This document shows positions 8,017 to 18,063 of a stretch of DNA of 64,000 nucleotides, piece after piece. The DNA is from Thermanaeromonas sp. C210. GTDB lineage: Bacteria; Bacillota; DSM-521; Neomoorellales; Neomoorellaceae. How positions within the stretch are numbered: position 1 is the first letter of the stretch; each line of letters starts with the position of its first letter. The stretch spans positions 228,577-292,576 of the forward strand of contig NZ_BLWF01000004.1 of the NCBI RefSeq assembly GCF_013167955.1. Reading direction: 5' to 3'. The notes beneath the pieces are model-generated. The model had not been told where the DNA came from and did not search any database. It saw only the letters and a list, made by a program, of their open reading frames with translations. The position numbers and the translations under genes were made by a program.

Positions 8017-11000
8017 TTAAGCCGAAATCTGCTCCATACGTACGGAGACTAACCGCGACACACCTTCTTCTTCCATGGTTACCCCGTAAAGCACATCGGC
8101 AGCCTCCATGGTTCCTTGCCGGTGGGAGACCACTATAAATTGAGTATGGTCGGCAAAGGAGCGCAAGAGCCGGGCAAAGCGCGAAACATTGGCGTCGTCC
8201 AGGGCGGTATCAATTTCATCGAAGATGCAAAAGGCCCGCGGCCTCACCTTAAGCAGGGCAAAGATAAAAGCGAGAGCCGTCAACGCCTTTTCGCCTCCGG
8301 AGAGCAGACCCAGGTGTTGCAATTTTTTGCCCGGCGGCCTGGCCATTATCTCCACTCCGGCCTGCAGGATATTGTCTTCCCCGGTCAGCACCAGTTCGGC
8401 GGAGCCGCCACCGAAAAGCTCACTAAAAACGGAGGCAAAGGCCTCCTGTACGGCCTGAAGGGTAGTCTCCAACTTTTGGGCCATAAAAGCGTCGATTTCC
8501 TGCAGGGCTCTCTGAAGGGTGTCCCTCCCGCCCTCCAGGTCGGCCACCTCGGTGCCCAGCTCCCGATATCGGCGGCACACCCTCTCGTATTCATGAATGA
8601 CCCCGGGATTCACTTCTCCTAATTTCTCTATCTCTGCCTTCAGTCTGGCCTTTGCTTCGCCGGCCCTCTTGATTAAATGGGGCCGGGGCCGGGCCACCCT
8701 ATCCTGCCAATTCCGCCCGTAGAGGGCAGTCAACTCCCGGTAGCCATGTTCCAGGGCCGCTTCCAGCCGGGCCAGGCTGATCTCTTCCCGCTGTAACTTG
8801 CTGGCGAGGGACCTGAGCTGCCGGGAAACCTCTTCCCTGCGGGCCAGCAGCCGGGCCTGTTCCTCCTGCGCCTTACGCACCGCCTCCTCCTGTTCGCGTA
8901 GCAACGCTGCCAGCCGGGCGCAAGCCCCGGACAGCTCTCCTACGGTTTTTTCGAGGTCTTGTTGCCGTTCCTCTAAGCTCCGGCCAGCCCTCCGATCTTC
9001 CTCCCGCCGGACCTGGAGCTCTTCAGCCCTGCGCGCCAGACTTTCTAGCCGCCTAACTAAAGAGGTGAGATGGGCCTCCAGCTCCCTGGCCGTTACCCTT
9101 AATGTTTCCCACCGGCTGCGGGTTCCTGCTAGCTCCTGCTGGTGCTGCCGCAGGGTTTCTTCAACCCTGGCCAACTCCTCCTGCCTGGAATCTAATTCCC
9201 CTTGCAGCTCCTTCTGCCTGGCATCGAGGGCCGTAAAGCGGTCCTCCAAAGTTTTTTCCCTCTCAGCGGCTTCTCGGGTCCAGAGGGCCAGCCCGTCCAG
9301 TTCCCTCCGCTTGCTCTTTATTTTCTCTTCCAGGCTCCTGCATTCCTCCTCGCCATCACTTAGTTTTTGCATAAGGAGGTGAATTTTGCCGCCCAGCCCG
9401 TCGATTTCCCGTTCTACCCGGGCTAGCCGACGCTGGCTTTCTTCCAGGGCAGAGGCCTTTTCCTTCTCCTCTTGCCTTAAGGAGGTTAGCTCTGCCTCCA
9501 CTTCTTCCAATTCCTGTTCCCAGCGCCTGATTTCCGCCGCCTGCCAGAAAATACCCCTGCGTTTATGGGAGGACCCTCCTGTGATGGGTCCCTGGGGATG
9601 GATCAAATCCCCGTCTAAGGTGACCAGCCGCAAGGGATTCTTCAAACGAGGCGCCAGGGTCAGGGCCTTCTTCAGCTCCCTTACCATAATAGTCTGCCCC
9701 AAAAGGTACTGGACGGCGGGCTGCAAGTCCGGAGCATACTGGACCAGATCCGAAGCCACTCCCAGCACGCCGTCCTCCTGCAGAATCCACCTGAACATCA
9801 CGGGCAGAGGGCGTCCCGTCAGCCATTCTAGAGGCAGGAAGGTCGCCCTTCCCCGCCTGGTCTCCTTCAAGAACTTGATGGCTTCTTCGGCGTCCCGTGC
9901 CGTGCGGACCAGGATATTCTGGGCAGCCGCTCCGAGGGCAACGTCCAGGGCCCTTTCGAGGCCGGCAGGAACGGCTATTTTCTCGGCCACCACCCCTATG
10001 ATTCCCGCCTTTAGTCGGCCCTCCTCGGCGGCCGCGAGAACCGCCTTCACACCTTCGCCGAAGGCTCCCCGCTCCCCTTGAGCTTGGCGCAGAACCTCTA
10101 GATGGGCAAGGGCCTTATGACGCCGCTCCTCCCCGGCCCTTATACGATGTCTTAATCCCCTGAGTTCCCCTTCGCACCAGGCCACTTCGCCGGCCAGACT
10201 ATGTTTTTCTGTTTCCAGGGCCTCGAGGCCGGCTTCTAAGGCCTTTAGTTCCTGGCGCCAGGCCGCCCTTTGGGCCTCCAGCCGCTGGTGGCGGCATTCC
10301 AGTTCTTTTAACTCGTTTTCCCTGGACCCTACATCGCGCTGTTCCAGACTGCGGCGCTCGTCCAGCCTGGCCCTCTCATCCCTGAGGGCGGCCATGCCCT
10401 CTTCTAGTCGGCGCAGTTCCTGGCGGAGCCGCGCGATCCCTTCCACCTCTCTATCCTTCTGAACCTCAAGTTCCCTTATCGTGCCTTCTAGACGGGATAT
10501 CTCCCCCTGTAAATCCCCTTCCTCCCGGCCGATATCTTCCAGGCGCTGCCTGGTTCTCTCCTGCTCTCCGGACAGGGCCGCGTATTCCTCCTCCAAAGAG
10601 GCAATTTCTCGGGTATACTCCTCCAGCCTGCCGACCAGTGTGGTCAGCTTTTCCTGCAGCAACCTCTGTTCTCCCCGGGATTGCTCCAGCCGGGCGGTCA
10701 TTTCCTGGAGTTCCCGCTCGAGGGAATGCTTCCGCGCCAGGGCTTCATCCACCTCACCGCCCTTACCCTCCAGAGCCGCGGTTATTCTTTCTTCTTCCCG
10801 GTAGAGGCCGGCGAGTTTTTGGCTCCAAAGTTCTTTCCGCCGAGAGCTTTCATCCCGCTGAGCTGCCAGATCTCTTAATTCGGCCGCTTGTTGGATAAGT
10901 TCCACCAGCTGGAGGGCCTGTAGCAGCTTGAGGTACTTCCTGGCGCGCTTGGCCTCCTCTTCCAGGGGGTCCAACTGCGACCGGAGTTCTTGCAGAATGT

Positions 11001-11583
11001 CTCTTAAACGCATCAGATTCCCTTCGGTTTCCGCAAGCTTCTTCAACACCTGTTCCTTGCGCCAGCGGTACCGACTGATACCGGCCACTTCTTCTAAGAA
11101 GGCGCGCCTTTCTTCTGGGTGGGCCGTGAGGATTTCTTCCAGCTTCCCCTGACCTATAATGGCAAACTTTTCCTTGCCCGCTCCTGTATCCAGGAATAAT
11201 TCCTGGATATCCCGGAGCCGGCACGGAGTTTTATTGATCTTGTACTCGCTCTCTCCGGAACGTGTAAGGCGTCGTGTAACGGCAACTTCTGGGAAGTCAA
11301 GGGGGAGACCGCCGTCGCCGTTATCCAGGGTGAGGGTGACCTCGGCCAGGCCCACCGGCCGGCGCTTTTCGCTGCCGGCAAAAATAACGTCTTCCATATG
11401 GGCTCCCCGGAGCACCCTGGCGCTCTGCTCGCCCAGTACCCAAGCGATGGCATCCACGATATTGCTTTTCCCGCTGCCGTTGGGACCCACAATACAAGTA
11501 ATCCCGGGCCCGAAATCCAATCGGGTCCTGTCTACGAAGGTCTTAAAACCCTGCATCTCTAAGGTCTTAAGAAACAAAGGCAC
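8017..11583 (-). CDS. smc: Chromosome segregation protein SMC
   Basis: ATPase of the bacterial condensin SMC-ScpAB. Walker A GPNGSGKSNIVDAI near residue 30, two very long Glu/Lys/Arg-rich coiled coils, a hinge in the middle (GVVAEKIAVPAGLERALDVA, then GDLIHPQGPITGGS), and C-terminal ABC signature LLSGGEKALTALAFIFALL plus Walker B FCIFDEIDTALDDANVSRF. About 1188 aa. A GTG at 11583 gives the family start PLFLKTLEMQGFK and follows GGAGG by 5 bp; an ATG four codons earlier overlaps that SD. Confidence 0.97.
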   Translation of the reverse strand: MPLFLKTLEMQGFKTFVDRTRLDFGPGITCIVGPNGSGKSNIVDAIAWVLGEQSARVLRGAHMEDVIFAGSEKRRPVGLAEVTLTLDNGDGGLPLDFPEVAVTRRLTRSGESEYKINKTPCRLRDIQELFLDTGAGKEKFAIIGQGKLEEILTAHPEERRAFLEEVAGISRYRWRKEQVLKKLAETEGNLMRLRDILQELRSQLDPLEEEAKRARKYLKLLQALQLVELIQQAAELRDLAAQRDESSRRKELWSQKLAGLYREEERITAALEGKGGEVDEALARKHSLERELQEMTARLEQSRGEQRLLQEKLTTLVGRLEEYTREIASLEEEYAALSGEQERTRQRLEDIGREEGDLQGEISRLEGTIRELEVQKDREVEGIARLRQELRRLEEGMAALRDERARLDERRSLEQRDVGSRENELKELECRHQRLEAQRAAWRQELKALEAGLEALETEKHSLAGEVAWCEGELRGLRHRIRAGEERRHKALAHLEVLRQAQGERGAFGEGVKAVLAAAEEGRLKAGIIGVVAEKIAVPAGLERALDVALGAAAQNILVRTARDAEEAIKFLKETRRGRATFLPLEWLTGRPLPVMFRWILQEDGVLGVASDLVQYAPDLQPAVQYLLGQTIMVRELKKALTLAPRLKNPLRLVTLDGDLIHPQGPITGGSSHKRRGIFWQAAEIRRWEQELEEVEAELTSLRQEEKEKASALEESQRRLARVEREIDGLGGKIHLLMQKLSDGEEECRSLEEKIKSKRRELDGLALWTREAAEREKTLEDRFTALDARQKELQGELDSRQEELARVEETLRQHQQELAGTRSRWETLRVTARELEAHLTSLVRRLESLARRAEELQVRREEDRRAGRSLEERQQDLEKTVGELSGACARLAALLREQEEAVRKAQEEQARLLARREEVSRQLRSLASKLQREEISLARLEAALEHGYRELTALYGRNWQDRVARPRPHLIKRAGEAKARLKAEIEKLGEVNPGVIHEYERVCRRYRELGTEVADLEGGRDTLQRALQEIDAFMAQKLETTLQAVQEAFASVFSELFGGGSAELVLTGEDNILQAGVEIMARPPGKKLQHLGLLSGGEKALTALAFIFALLKVRPRAFCIFDEIDTALDDANVSRFARLLRSFADHTQFIVVSHRQGTMEAADVLYGVTMEEEGVSRLVSVRMEQISA

Positions 11584-11592
11584 CTTTACCTC

Positions 11593-11624
11593 CATAAAAG
11601 AAACTGCTCCTCTTTAGAGCAGTT
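11593..11624 (-). terminator. Rho-independent terminator of spoVS
   Basis: Minus-strand hairpin AACTGCTC/GAGCAGTT (11602-11609 with 11617-11624), 7-nt loop, followed by TTCTTTTA. Sits between spoVS and smc, so the smc-ftsY unit probably needs its own start site or read-through. Confidence 0.75.
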
Positions 11625-11667
11625 CCCTTTCTGCTGCTAGATGCTATTAATTTTACACCTACTTTGG

Positions 11668-11928
11668 CTACCTCGGTTCCACGATAAATCTTATGGCCGT
11701 CCGCGTTTCGCCGTCAATATTGATTTCGGTAAAGGCAGGTATCATCACCAGATCGATCCCGTTGGGGGCGATGAAACCGCGGGCTATGGCAATAGCCTTT
11801 ACGGCTTGGTTCACCGCACCCGCGCCTACCGCCTGGATCTCGGCTCTACCGTACTGGCGGAAGACGGCTGCCAGGGCACCTGCTACGGCCTTGGGGTTAG
11901 ATTGAGCCGATACCTTTAGTACCTCCAT
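11668..11928 (-). CDS. spoVS: Stage V sporulation protein S
   Basis: 86-aa Alba-like small protein required for proper sporulation progress in Bacillus. Nearly the whole protein matches SpoVS: EVLKVSAQSNPKAVAGALA at the start, then a VGAGAVNQAVKAIAIARGF block and a C-terminal TAIRFIVEP. ATG at 11928 with GGGAGGAGG just upstream. Monocistronic between rnc and smc, with its own terminator. Confidence 0.96.
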   Translation of the reverse strand: MEVLKVSAQSNPKAVAGALAAVFRQYGRAEIQAVGAGAVNQAVKAIAIARGFIAPNGIDLVMIPAFTEINIDGETRTAIRFIVEPR

Positions 11929-12035
11929 GGTCCTCCTCCCTTGACTGGCGTTCTGTGTTCTCCATGCGATTAGGTTCTTTTACTCCTGTAAGCATTTCTC
12001 TAAAAAGTTATTAAAATATTATTTCGACGTAGGAG

Positions 12036-12785
12036 TTACAAATCCTTCCTTGGATCATGGTAATCAGCAAGGAGGAGGGATATCTCTTCCCCAGCCTGAA
12101 GCCTAGATAAGGCAGCCCGGGCAGCCTCTTGTTCCGCCTCTTTTTTGCTCCGGCCTTCGCCCGTTGCCAGGAGCTTGGTCCGGTAGAACACTCCTGCCCT
12201 GAATTGCTTGGCGTGGTCTGGTCCCCACTGGTCCAGGATTTTATAGTTTACGTTCTCCGTTCCTCTCTTTTGAACCCATTCTTGCAGTCTGGTTTTGAAG
12301 TCCACAACCCTACGGCCGTCCAGTTCCTTAATCCTTTCCCCGAACAACCGCCGCACCAGCCTTTTAACCTCCGGCAAGCCAACAGAAAGATACAGGCTCC
12401 CTATCACCGCTTCCAGGGCGTCGGCCAAGTTGGAAGGCCGGTGGCGGCCGCCGCCTTGTTCTTCCCCGTGGCCCAGCAAGAGAAATTCTCCCAGCCCCAG
12501 CACCTCAGCGGTCCGGGCCAGGCTGGCCTCGCAGACCAGAGCGGCCCGTAGACGGGTCAGATCTCCTTCCGGTAAGGAGGGGAACTCCTGGAACAAATAT
12601 TCCGCCACGGCCAGGCCTAAAACAGCGTCGCCTAAAAATTCCAGGCGCTGGTTATGGGCCGGAAGATTATGTTCAAAGGCATAAGTAGGATGGGTTAGGG
12701 CCAAGTCTAGTAATTCCAGATCCCGTACCTGCAGGCCCAGCTTGTGCACAAGAAGCTCCAGTTTGCGGCGTCTGTCGGCGTCCAT
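12036..12785 (-). CDS. rnc: Ribonuclease III
   Basis: Double-strand-specific endonuclease for rRNA precursors and structured mRNAs. RNase III domain with signature NQRLEFLGDAVLGLAVAEYL and the second catalytic acidic segment NLADALEAVIGSLYL; C-terminal dsRNA-binding domain (DFKTRLQEWVQKRG to EGRSKKEAEQEAARAAL). ATG at 12785 is preferred because GAGGTGG lies 5 bp upstream; a GTG three codons earlier overlaps that SD. Adjacent to fabF and smc as in Bacillus. Confidence 0.97.
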   Translation of the reverse strand: MDADRRRKLELLVHKLGLQVRDLELLDLALTHPTYAFEHNLPAHNQRLEFLGDAVLGLAVAEYLFQEFPSLPEGDLTRLRAALVCEASLARTAEVLGLGEFLLLGHGEEQGGGRHRPSNLADALEAVIGSLYLSVGLPEVKRLVRRLFGERIKELDGRRVVDFKTRLQEWVQKRGTENVNYKILDQWGPDHAKQFRAGVFYRTKLLATGEGRSKKEAEQEAARAALSRLQAGEEISLLLADYHDPRKDL

Positions 12786-12807
12786 TTGCGCCACCTCGAA
12801 GGTTGGT

Positions 12808-14049
12808 TTACCCCTCCACTCGTTTCAACAAAACAACAGCGTTGTGGCCGCCGAAGCCAAAGGAGTTCGAGAGGGCGGCCCTCACCTCCCGCTGCCGTGC
12901 ATGATTAGGCACGTAATCCAGGTCGCAGTCGGGGTCGGGATCCTCGTAATTGATGGTAGGGGGAATAATGCCCTCGTAAATGGTCAAGGCAGTGGCCACC
13001 AGTTCTACAGCCCCGGCGGCCCCCAACAGATGACCTACCATGGACTTAATAGAACTCACCGCCAGCCTATAAGCATGGTCGCCGAAAACCTTCTTGATGG
13101 CTTGGGTCTCAATACGGTCGTTGAGTTCCGTAGAAGTCCCATGGGCGTTAATGTAATCCACGTCCTCGGGCTGCAAATCCCCATCCGCCAGCGCCAGGGC
13201 CATGGCCCTGGCCGCCCCTTCCCCCTCCGGATCGGGGGCCGTTATATGGTAGGCGTCGGCCGTACAACCATATCCCGCCACCTCGGCGTAAATTCTTGCT
13301 CCGCGCGCCCGGGCATGTTCCAGGGTTTCCAGTATTAGGACTCCTGCCCCTTCCCCCAGGACGAAACCATCCCTCTGGCGGTCGAAAGGGCGGCTGGCCG
13401 CCTGGGGGGCCTCATTGCGGGTAGACAAGGCTTTCATGGCGCTAAAACCCGCCAGGGCCAGAGGAGTTACGCTCGCCTCGCTCCCCCCGGTTATCACTAC
13501 CTCCGCCTCGCCCCTCTGCAAGACCCGCAGGGCTTCTCCCACGGCATTGGTCCCCGATGCGCATGCGGTATTGACGGTGAAATTAGTTCCCCGGGCGCCC
13601 AAGTGAATGGCAATCTGCCCGGCTGCCATATTGGCTATCATCATGGGTACGAAAAAGGGACTGATGCGGCCGGGGCCCTTTTCCAGCAGGATACGGCTCT
13701 GATCCTCAAAAGTCTCCATGCCGCCGATGCCCGTGGCGAAAACTACCCCCACCCGCCAGGGGTCGACATGCTTTATATCCAGCCCGGCGTCCTGCCAAGC
13801 CATTTTGGCGGCCGCCACCGCGTATTGACTGTAGCGGTCCATGCGTTTAGCCTCTTTGCGGTCCAGGAAGGCGCCGGGGTCAAACCCGCGCACTTCGGCA
13901 GCAAAACGGGTGGGCATCTCGTCGGCATTAAAGCGGGTGATGGGACCGATGCCCGACACGCCGGCCTTAAGGGCCTGCCAGAAGCTCTCCTTATCGTTAC
14001 CGACCGGGGAAATCACACCCAGGCCGGTGATAACTACCCGTTTGCGCAA
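12808..14049 (-). CDS. fabF: 3-oxoacyl-ACP synthase II (FabF)
   Basis: Elongating condensing enzyme of type II fatty-acid synthesis. Cys in [14 protein letters not shown], first His in [13 protein letters not shown] and second in [15 protein letters not shown] form the Cys-His-His triad. A TTG at 14049 yields the family start [18 protein letters not shown] frame open to 14121 exists upstream, but it runs through a strong intercistronic hairpin and shows no family similarity, so the shorter form (about 413 aa) is chosen. Confidence 0.95.
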   Translation of the reverse strand: MRKRVVITGLGVISPVGNDKESFWQALKAGVSGIGPITRFNADEMPTRFAAEVRGFDPGAFLDRKEAKRMDRYSQYAVAAAKMAWQDAGLDIKHVDPWRVGVVFATGIGGMETFEDQSRILLEKGPGRISPFFVPMMIANMAAGQIAIHLGARGTNFTVNTACASGTNAVGEALRVLQRGEAEVVITGGSEASVTPLALAGFSAMKALSTRNEAPQAASRPFDRQRDGFVLGEGAGVLILETLEHARARGARIYAEVAGYGCTADAYHITAPDPEGEGAARAMALALADGDLQPEDVDYINAHGTSTELNDRIETQAIKKVFGDHAYRLAVSSIKSMVGHLLGAAGAVELVATALTIYEGIIPPTINYEDPDPDCDLDYVPNHARQREVRAALSNSFGFGGHNAVVLLKRVEG

Positions 14050-14082
14050 AGGCTCTCCCTCGACTTTCCCACAGAAGATTTG

Positions 14083-14115
14083 TTGCTGCAGGGAGATAAC
14101 TCCGCCCTGCAGCAA
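14083..14115 (-). other. Intercistronic stem-loop between acpP and fabF
   Basis: Perfect 11-bp inverted repeat TTGCTGCAGGG/CCCTGCAGCAA with an 11-nt loop, 10 nt after the acpP stop. No U tract follows on the minus strand, so it is not a terminator. Such a structure at the 3' end of acpP would protect the very abundant acpP message, allowing ACP to be made in excess over FabF; that role is inference. Confidence 0.7.
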
Positions 14116-14124
14116 CTTCAAACG

Positions 14125-14358
14125 CTACTTGGTATGTTCTTTAATATATTCCACTGCGGCCCTTATGGTAGTAAGCTTTTCGGCATCCTCATCGGGGATC
14201 TCGATATCGAACTCCTCTTCCAGGGCCATGATGAGTTCCACAATATCCAGGGAATCCGCATTGAGATCCTCGAAGGAAGTGTCCATGCTGATCTCCTCTT
14301 CCTCCACTCCCAATTGCTCGGCCACGATGCTCCTGACTTTGTTAAAAATGTTGTCCAC
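14125..14358 (-). CDS. acpP: Acyl carrier protein
   Basis: 77-aa acidic carrier with the phosphopantetheine attachment site in [19 protein letters not shown] (the Ser of DSL). GTG start preceded by GGAGGTGAGG. Central in the fab operon between fabG and fabF. Confidence 0.98.
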   Translation of the reverse strand: MDNIFNKVRSIVAEQLGVEEEEISMDTSFEDLNADSLDIVELIMALEEEFDIEIPDEDAEKLTTIRAAVEYIKEHTK

Positions 14359-14400
14359 TTACCTCACCTCCTTCCCGGTCCTGTCGAGGCCTTAAGAAAT

Positions 14401-15144
14401 CTATATGGTCAGCCCGCCATCCACCACGATAACCTGCCCGGTGATATAGCGGGCGGCAGGCGAAGCCAAAAAGACTACAACATCCGCCACTTCCTCCGGG
14501 GAACCGGGCCGGCCCAGGGGAATACGCTCCAAGAAGGACCGGCGACTTTCCTCCGGCAGCCCATCGGTCATATCGGTGCTAATAAAGCCGGGGGCCACAG
14601 CATTGACCAGAATGCCGCGGGATGCGACCTCTTTGGCCAGAGACTTGGTCAGACCTATAATCCCGGCCTTGGCCGCCGCATAATTGGCTTGCCCCACATT
14701 GCCCGTCAAACCTACCACCGAAGTAAGGTTGATAATGCGCCCTCCCTTCTGGCGCAGCATGGGTCTTAAGGCCGCCTGGCAGCAGAAGAAGACCCCCGTC
14801 AGATTGGTATGTAGGACGGCTTCCCACTCTTCCTCGCTCATGCGCAGGGAGAGATTGTCTCGGGTGATGCCCGCATTATTTACCAGAATATCCACCCGTC
14901 CAAAGGCTTCGAGGGCTCCCTCCACCAGGGCCCGGGCCGTTTCCGGCCGGGAAACATCCCCTTGCCATGCCAGGGCTGCACCCCCCTGCCCCTGAATGAG
15001 GGCCACCACCTCGCGGGCCTCCCTTTCGCGGTTAAGATAATTGACAACTACCTTGGCCCCGGCTCTGGCCAAGGCCAACGCTGTAGCCCGCCCGATGCCC
15101 CGCGAGCCCCCTGTTACGACGGCCACCTGTCCCGCCAACACCAT
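14401..15144 (-). CDS. fabG: 3-oxoacyl-ACP reductase (FabG)
   Basis: NADPH-dependent short-chain dehydrogenase reducing beta-ketoacyl-ACP. Cofactor loop [22 protein letters not shown], catalytic Ser in LTSVVG and the YAAAKAG Tyr/Lys pair; C-terminal [12 protein letters not shown]. 247 aa; ATG one base after the fabD stop, so translation is coupled. Confidence 0.97.
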   Translation of the reverse strand: MVLAGQVAVVTGGSRGIGRATALALARAGAKVVVNYLNREREAREVVALIQGQGGAALAWQGDVSRPETARALVEGALEAFGRVDILVNNAGITRDNLSLRMSEEEWEAVLHTNLTGVFFCCQAALRPMLRQKGGRIINLTSVVGLTGNVGQANYAAAKAGIIGLTKSLAKEVASRGILVNAVAPGFISTDMTDGLPEESRRSFLERIPLGRPGSPEEVADVVVFLASPAARYITGQVIVVDGGLTI

Positions 15145-15145
15145 T

Positions 15146-16087
15146 TTACATGCCCTCCTGCAGGAGTGCCAGGGTCTTGTTCAAGGTGTCAGGATCTTCA
15201 ACTCGCGTCACCGTTACCTGGGAAGCGATCCGGCGGATCAGGCCGTTCAAGACGCTACCGGGACCTACTTCCACAAAAAACCGATAGCCGTCCTGCACCA
15301 ACCTCTGTATGGATTCTTCCCAGCGGACGGGTCGAGCTACCTGCTCCACCAGCCCGGCACGTATCTCCCCGGCATCCTTAATATAATCCGCGCTGACATT
15401 CGCTACAACGGGGATCTGGGGATCCGCCACGTCCACCTCCGACAACACGTTTCTTAATCCCTCGGCAGCCGGCCGCATGAGGGAAGAATGGAAGGGCCCG
15501 CTTACATTGAGGGGAACCACCCTCCTCGCCCCGGCCTCCCTGGCCAATTCTCCCGCCTCCTTCAATCCTTCCTTATCCCCGGCAATGACCACCTGCCCCG
15601 GGGCATTGAAATTAGCCGGTTCCACCACCCCCGCCTCTACCCGGCGGCAAATCTCCTCCACCTGGGCGGCACCAAGGCCCAGGATAGCCGCCATGCCGCC
15701 CCTGCCGTATTCACAGGCTGCGGCCATCAGCTCTCCCCGCCGAGCCACCACCCGCAAGGCATCGGCAAAGCTAAGGCTGCCGGCCGCCACCAAGGCCGCA
15801 TATTCCCCCAGGCTGTGCCCGGCAGCGGCCGCAGGCTTTACTCCTTGTTCTAGAAGAACCCGGAGGCACGCTACTTCTACCGCCAGGAGGGCAGGCTGGG
15901 TGATCTCGGTGCGGGCCAGATCTTCCTCCGGCCCCTGAAAGCAAAGCCGAGTTATAGGCCGGCCCAAAACTGTATCGGCCTCGGCCAGGGTAGCTGCGGC
16001 CACGGCAAATTTTTCCGCCAGTTCCCGCCCCATTCCCACGTATTGGGAACCCTGGCCGGGAAAGACGAATACCGGTCCTTTCCGCAC
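15146..16087 (-). CDS. fabD: Malonyl-CoA:ACP transacylase (FabD)
   Basis: Loads malonyl groups onto [17 protein letters not shown] at the start, the nucleophile elbow [10 protein letters not shown] and the catalytic His in [22 protein letters not shown] near the end. 313 aa with GTG start. Between fabK and fabG. Confidence 0.97.
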   Translation of the reverse strand: MRKGPVFVFPGQGSQYVGMGRELAEKFAVAAATLAEADTVLGRPITRLCFQGPEEDLARTEITQPALLAVEVACLRVLLEQGVKPAAAAGHSLGEYAALVAAGSLSFADALRVVARRGELMAAACEYGRGGMAAILGLGAAQVEEICRRVEAGVVEPANFNAPGQVVIAGDKEGLKEAGELAREAGARRVVPLNVSGPFHSSLMRPAAEGLRNVLSEVDVADPQIPVVANVSADYIKDAGEIRAGLVEQVARPVRWEESIQRLVQDGYRFFVEVGPGSVLNGLIRRIASQVTVTRVEDPDTLNKTLALLQEGM

Positions 16088-16099
16088 GGTTTCACCCCC

Positions 16100-17044
16100 T
16101 CACAGCCCGGCCAATTTCCCCAGACGGGCCATTACTTCCTCGGCCTCGGCCATTACCTCTTCCAGGATGGCCTTGGCCGGCTTGATCTCTTTTACCAGGG
16201 CGGCAATCTGGCCTGCCATAACGGAACCGTACTCCACATCGCCTTCCACTGCCGCCGCCCTAAGTTTACCGGCCCCCAATTTATCCATCTCTTCCCAGCT
16301 GCCACCCCGGGCAGCTAGCTCCTCGAACTGGCGGGCCAGCTTATTGCGCAAAATGCGCACGTAATGATCCCGGGCGCCCGTAACTACCGTATCGCGATCC
16401 CCTGCTTTAAGGATGGCCTCCTTGTAGTTAGGATGCACCGTACACTCCGAAGCGCAGATAAAGCGGGTGCCCATCTGGACTCCTGCGGCCCCCAGGGCCA
16501 GAGCGGCGGCCACACCACGGCCGTCGGCAATGCCACCGGCAGCAATAACCGGGATGTTAACGGCATCTACAATCTGGGGGACCAGGGCCATAGTGGTAAT
16601 TTCGCCGATATGGCCTCCACACTCCATACCCTCGGCGATAAGGGCATCCACTCCCAAGCGCTCCAGGCGCTTAGCCAGAGCTACCGAGGCCACCACCGGG
16701 ATTACCTTAATGCCAGCCTCCTTAAGGCGAGGAAGGTGCTTGCCAGGATTCCCGGCTCCCGTGGTTACCACCGGCACCTTTTCTTCCACTACCAGGTCCA
16801 CCAGTTCTTCTATGTAAGGAGACATGTAATAAAGGTTAATACCAAAGGGGCGGTCGGTGCGTTCCTTTACTTTGTGAATTTCCCGGCGAACCAATTCGGG
16901 AGGGGCATTTCCGGCCCCGATGATTCCTAGACCCCCGGCCGCCGAGACCGCGGCGGCCAGTTCGCCTGTAGCCACCCAGGCCATGCCGCCCTGCAAGATG
17001 GGGTAAGGGATCTGCAGTAGTTCGCATAAAGGGGTACGCCACAT
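16100..17044 (-). CDS. fabK: Enoyl-ACP reductase II, FMN-dependent (FabK)
   Basis: Last reduction step of the elongation cycle. Nitronate-monooxygenase-like TIM barrel: PYPILQGGMAWVATGELA, GGLGIIGAGNAP, VVTTGAGNP, EGMECGGHIGEITTM, PVIAAGGIADG, VQMGTRF and a SVMAGQIA tail, which together match FabK rather than 2-nitropropane dioxygenase. About 314 aa from the ATG at 17044. No fabI homologue is seen in the operon, so this is probably the only enoyl reductase of this locus (such enzymes are insensitive to triclosan). Confidence 0.93.
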   Translation of the reverse strand: MWRTPLCELLQIPYPILQGGMAWVATGELAAAVSAAGGLGIIGAGNAPPELVRREIHKVKERTDRPFGINLYYMSPYIEELVDLVVEEKVPVVTTGAGNPGKHLPRLKEAGIKVIPVVASVALAKRLERLGVDALIAEGMECGGHIGEITTMALVPQIVDAVNIPVIAAGGIADGRGVAAALALGAAGVQMGTRFICASECTVHPNYKEAILKAGDRDTVVTGARDHYVRILRNKLARQFEELAARGGSWEEMDKLGAGKLRAAAVEGDVEYGSVMAGQIAALVKEIKPAKAILEEVMAEAEEVMARLGKLAGL

Positions 17045-17061
17045 GCTGCTCTTTCCTCTCC

Positions 17062-18063
17062 CTAGTCCATACTCCATTTGACGACGGCTGCGCCCCACGT
17101 TAGGCCTGCGCCGAAGGATACCAGCACCAGGTTATCTCCTTTTTGCAGCCTGCCCTCCCGCCGGGCCTCATCCAGGGCGACCGGAACCGAGGCGCTGGAC
17201 ATATTGCCATACCGGTCTAGATTGACATAAGCTTTTTCCGGGGATAATCCCAGGCGTTTAAGGGCTGCCTCCACAATGCGGATGTTGGCCTGGTGGGGGA
17301 TTAAAAGGTCCACATCTTCTTTCTGCAGCCCCGCCCTTTCCAGGGCTGCGAGGGCGGCCTCGCCCAGGATCCGAACGGCAAACTTGAAAACTTCACGTCC
17401 CTGCATGTGAATGGTGTGGAGCTTCCGGTCCACCGTGTCCCGGGAGGCCGGTAACCGCGACCCGCCGGCCGGCATAACCAGCAGCGGACCCCCACTGCCG
17501 TCGGCGCCCAGGTAAAGGGAGAGAATCCCTTCCCCCGGAGGAACGGGAGCCAATACCACCGCACCCGCCCCATCGCCGAAGAGAACGCAGGTGTTACGAT
17601 CCTCCCAGTTAAGGATCTTGGTGAGCAGGTCGACTCCCACAACCAAGACTTTTTCATAAGTGCCGCTGCATATGAACTGCTGGCCTACCCCCAGGGCATA
17701 GAGAAAACCCGTGCACCCTGCTGCAAGGTCGAAGGCCGCCGCCCCTTTGGCCCCCAAACGCTCCTGCACCAGGCAGGCAGTGGAAGGAAAAAGGGTGTCG
17801 GGGGTAACCGTAGCCACAATGATGAGGTCGATTTCCTCCGGTGCCACCCCCGAGTTGGCGAGGGCCTCCCGAGCTGCCTCCACGCTAAGGTCGGAAGCGG
17901 CTACGTCTTCGCCGGCCACCCGACGTTCGCGAATACCCGTACGTGTGCGGATCCATTCGTCGCTCGTGTCCACCATTCTCTCTAGATCGAAATTGGTCAA
18001 TACCCTGTCCGGTAAAGCAGAACCCGTTCCTATGATACCGGCATATCTGCTTTGAGCTGGCAA
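17062..18063 (-). CDS. fabH: 3-oxoacyl-ACP synthase III (FabH)
   Basis: Initiates fatty-acid synthesis from acyl-CoA and malonyl-ACP. SDEWIRTRTGIRERR, active-site Cys in AAGCTGFLYALGVG, His in LIPHQANIRI and Asn in YGNMSSAS. 333 aa. TTG start overlaps the end of plsX by 34 bp with AAGGTGG inside plsX, so the pair is translationally coupled. Confidence 0.96.
   Translation of the reverse strand: MPAQSRYAGIIGTGSALPDRVLTNFDLERMVDTSDEWIRTRTGIRERRVAGEDVAASDLSVEAAREALANSGVAPEEIDLIIVATVTPDTLFPSTACLVQERLGAKGAAAFDLAAGCTGFLYALGVGQQFICSGTYEKVLVVGVDLLTKILNWEDRNTCVLFGDGAGAVVLAPVPPGEGILSLYLGADGSGGPLLVMPAGGSRLPASRDTVDRKLHTIHMQGREVFKFAVRILGEAALAALERAGLQKEDVDLLIPHQANIRIVEAALKRLGLSPEKAYVNLDRYGNMSSASVPVALDEARREGRLQKGDNLVLVSFGAGLTWGAAVVKWSMD

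Noticed and set aside
8116..11224. Long open frames opposite smc, fabD, fmt and other GC-rich genes
   Set aside because: They mirror the codon pattern of well-supported genes on the other strand and show no recognisable domains.
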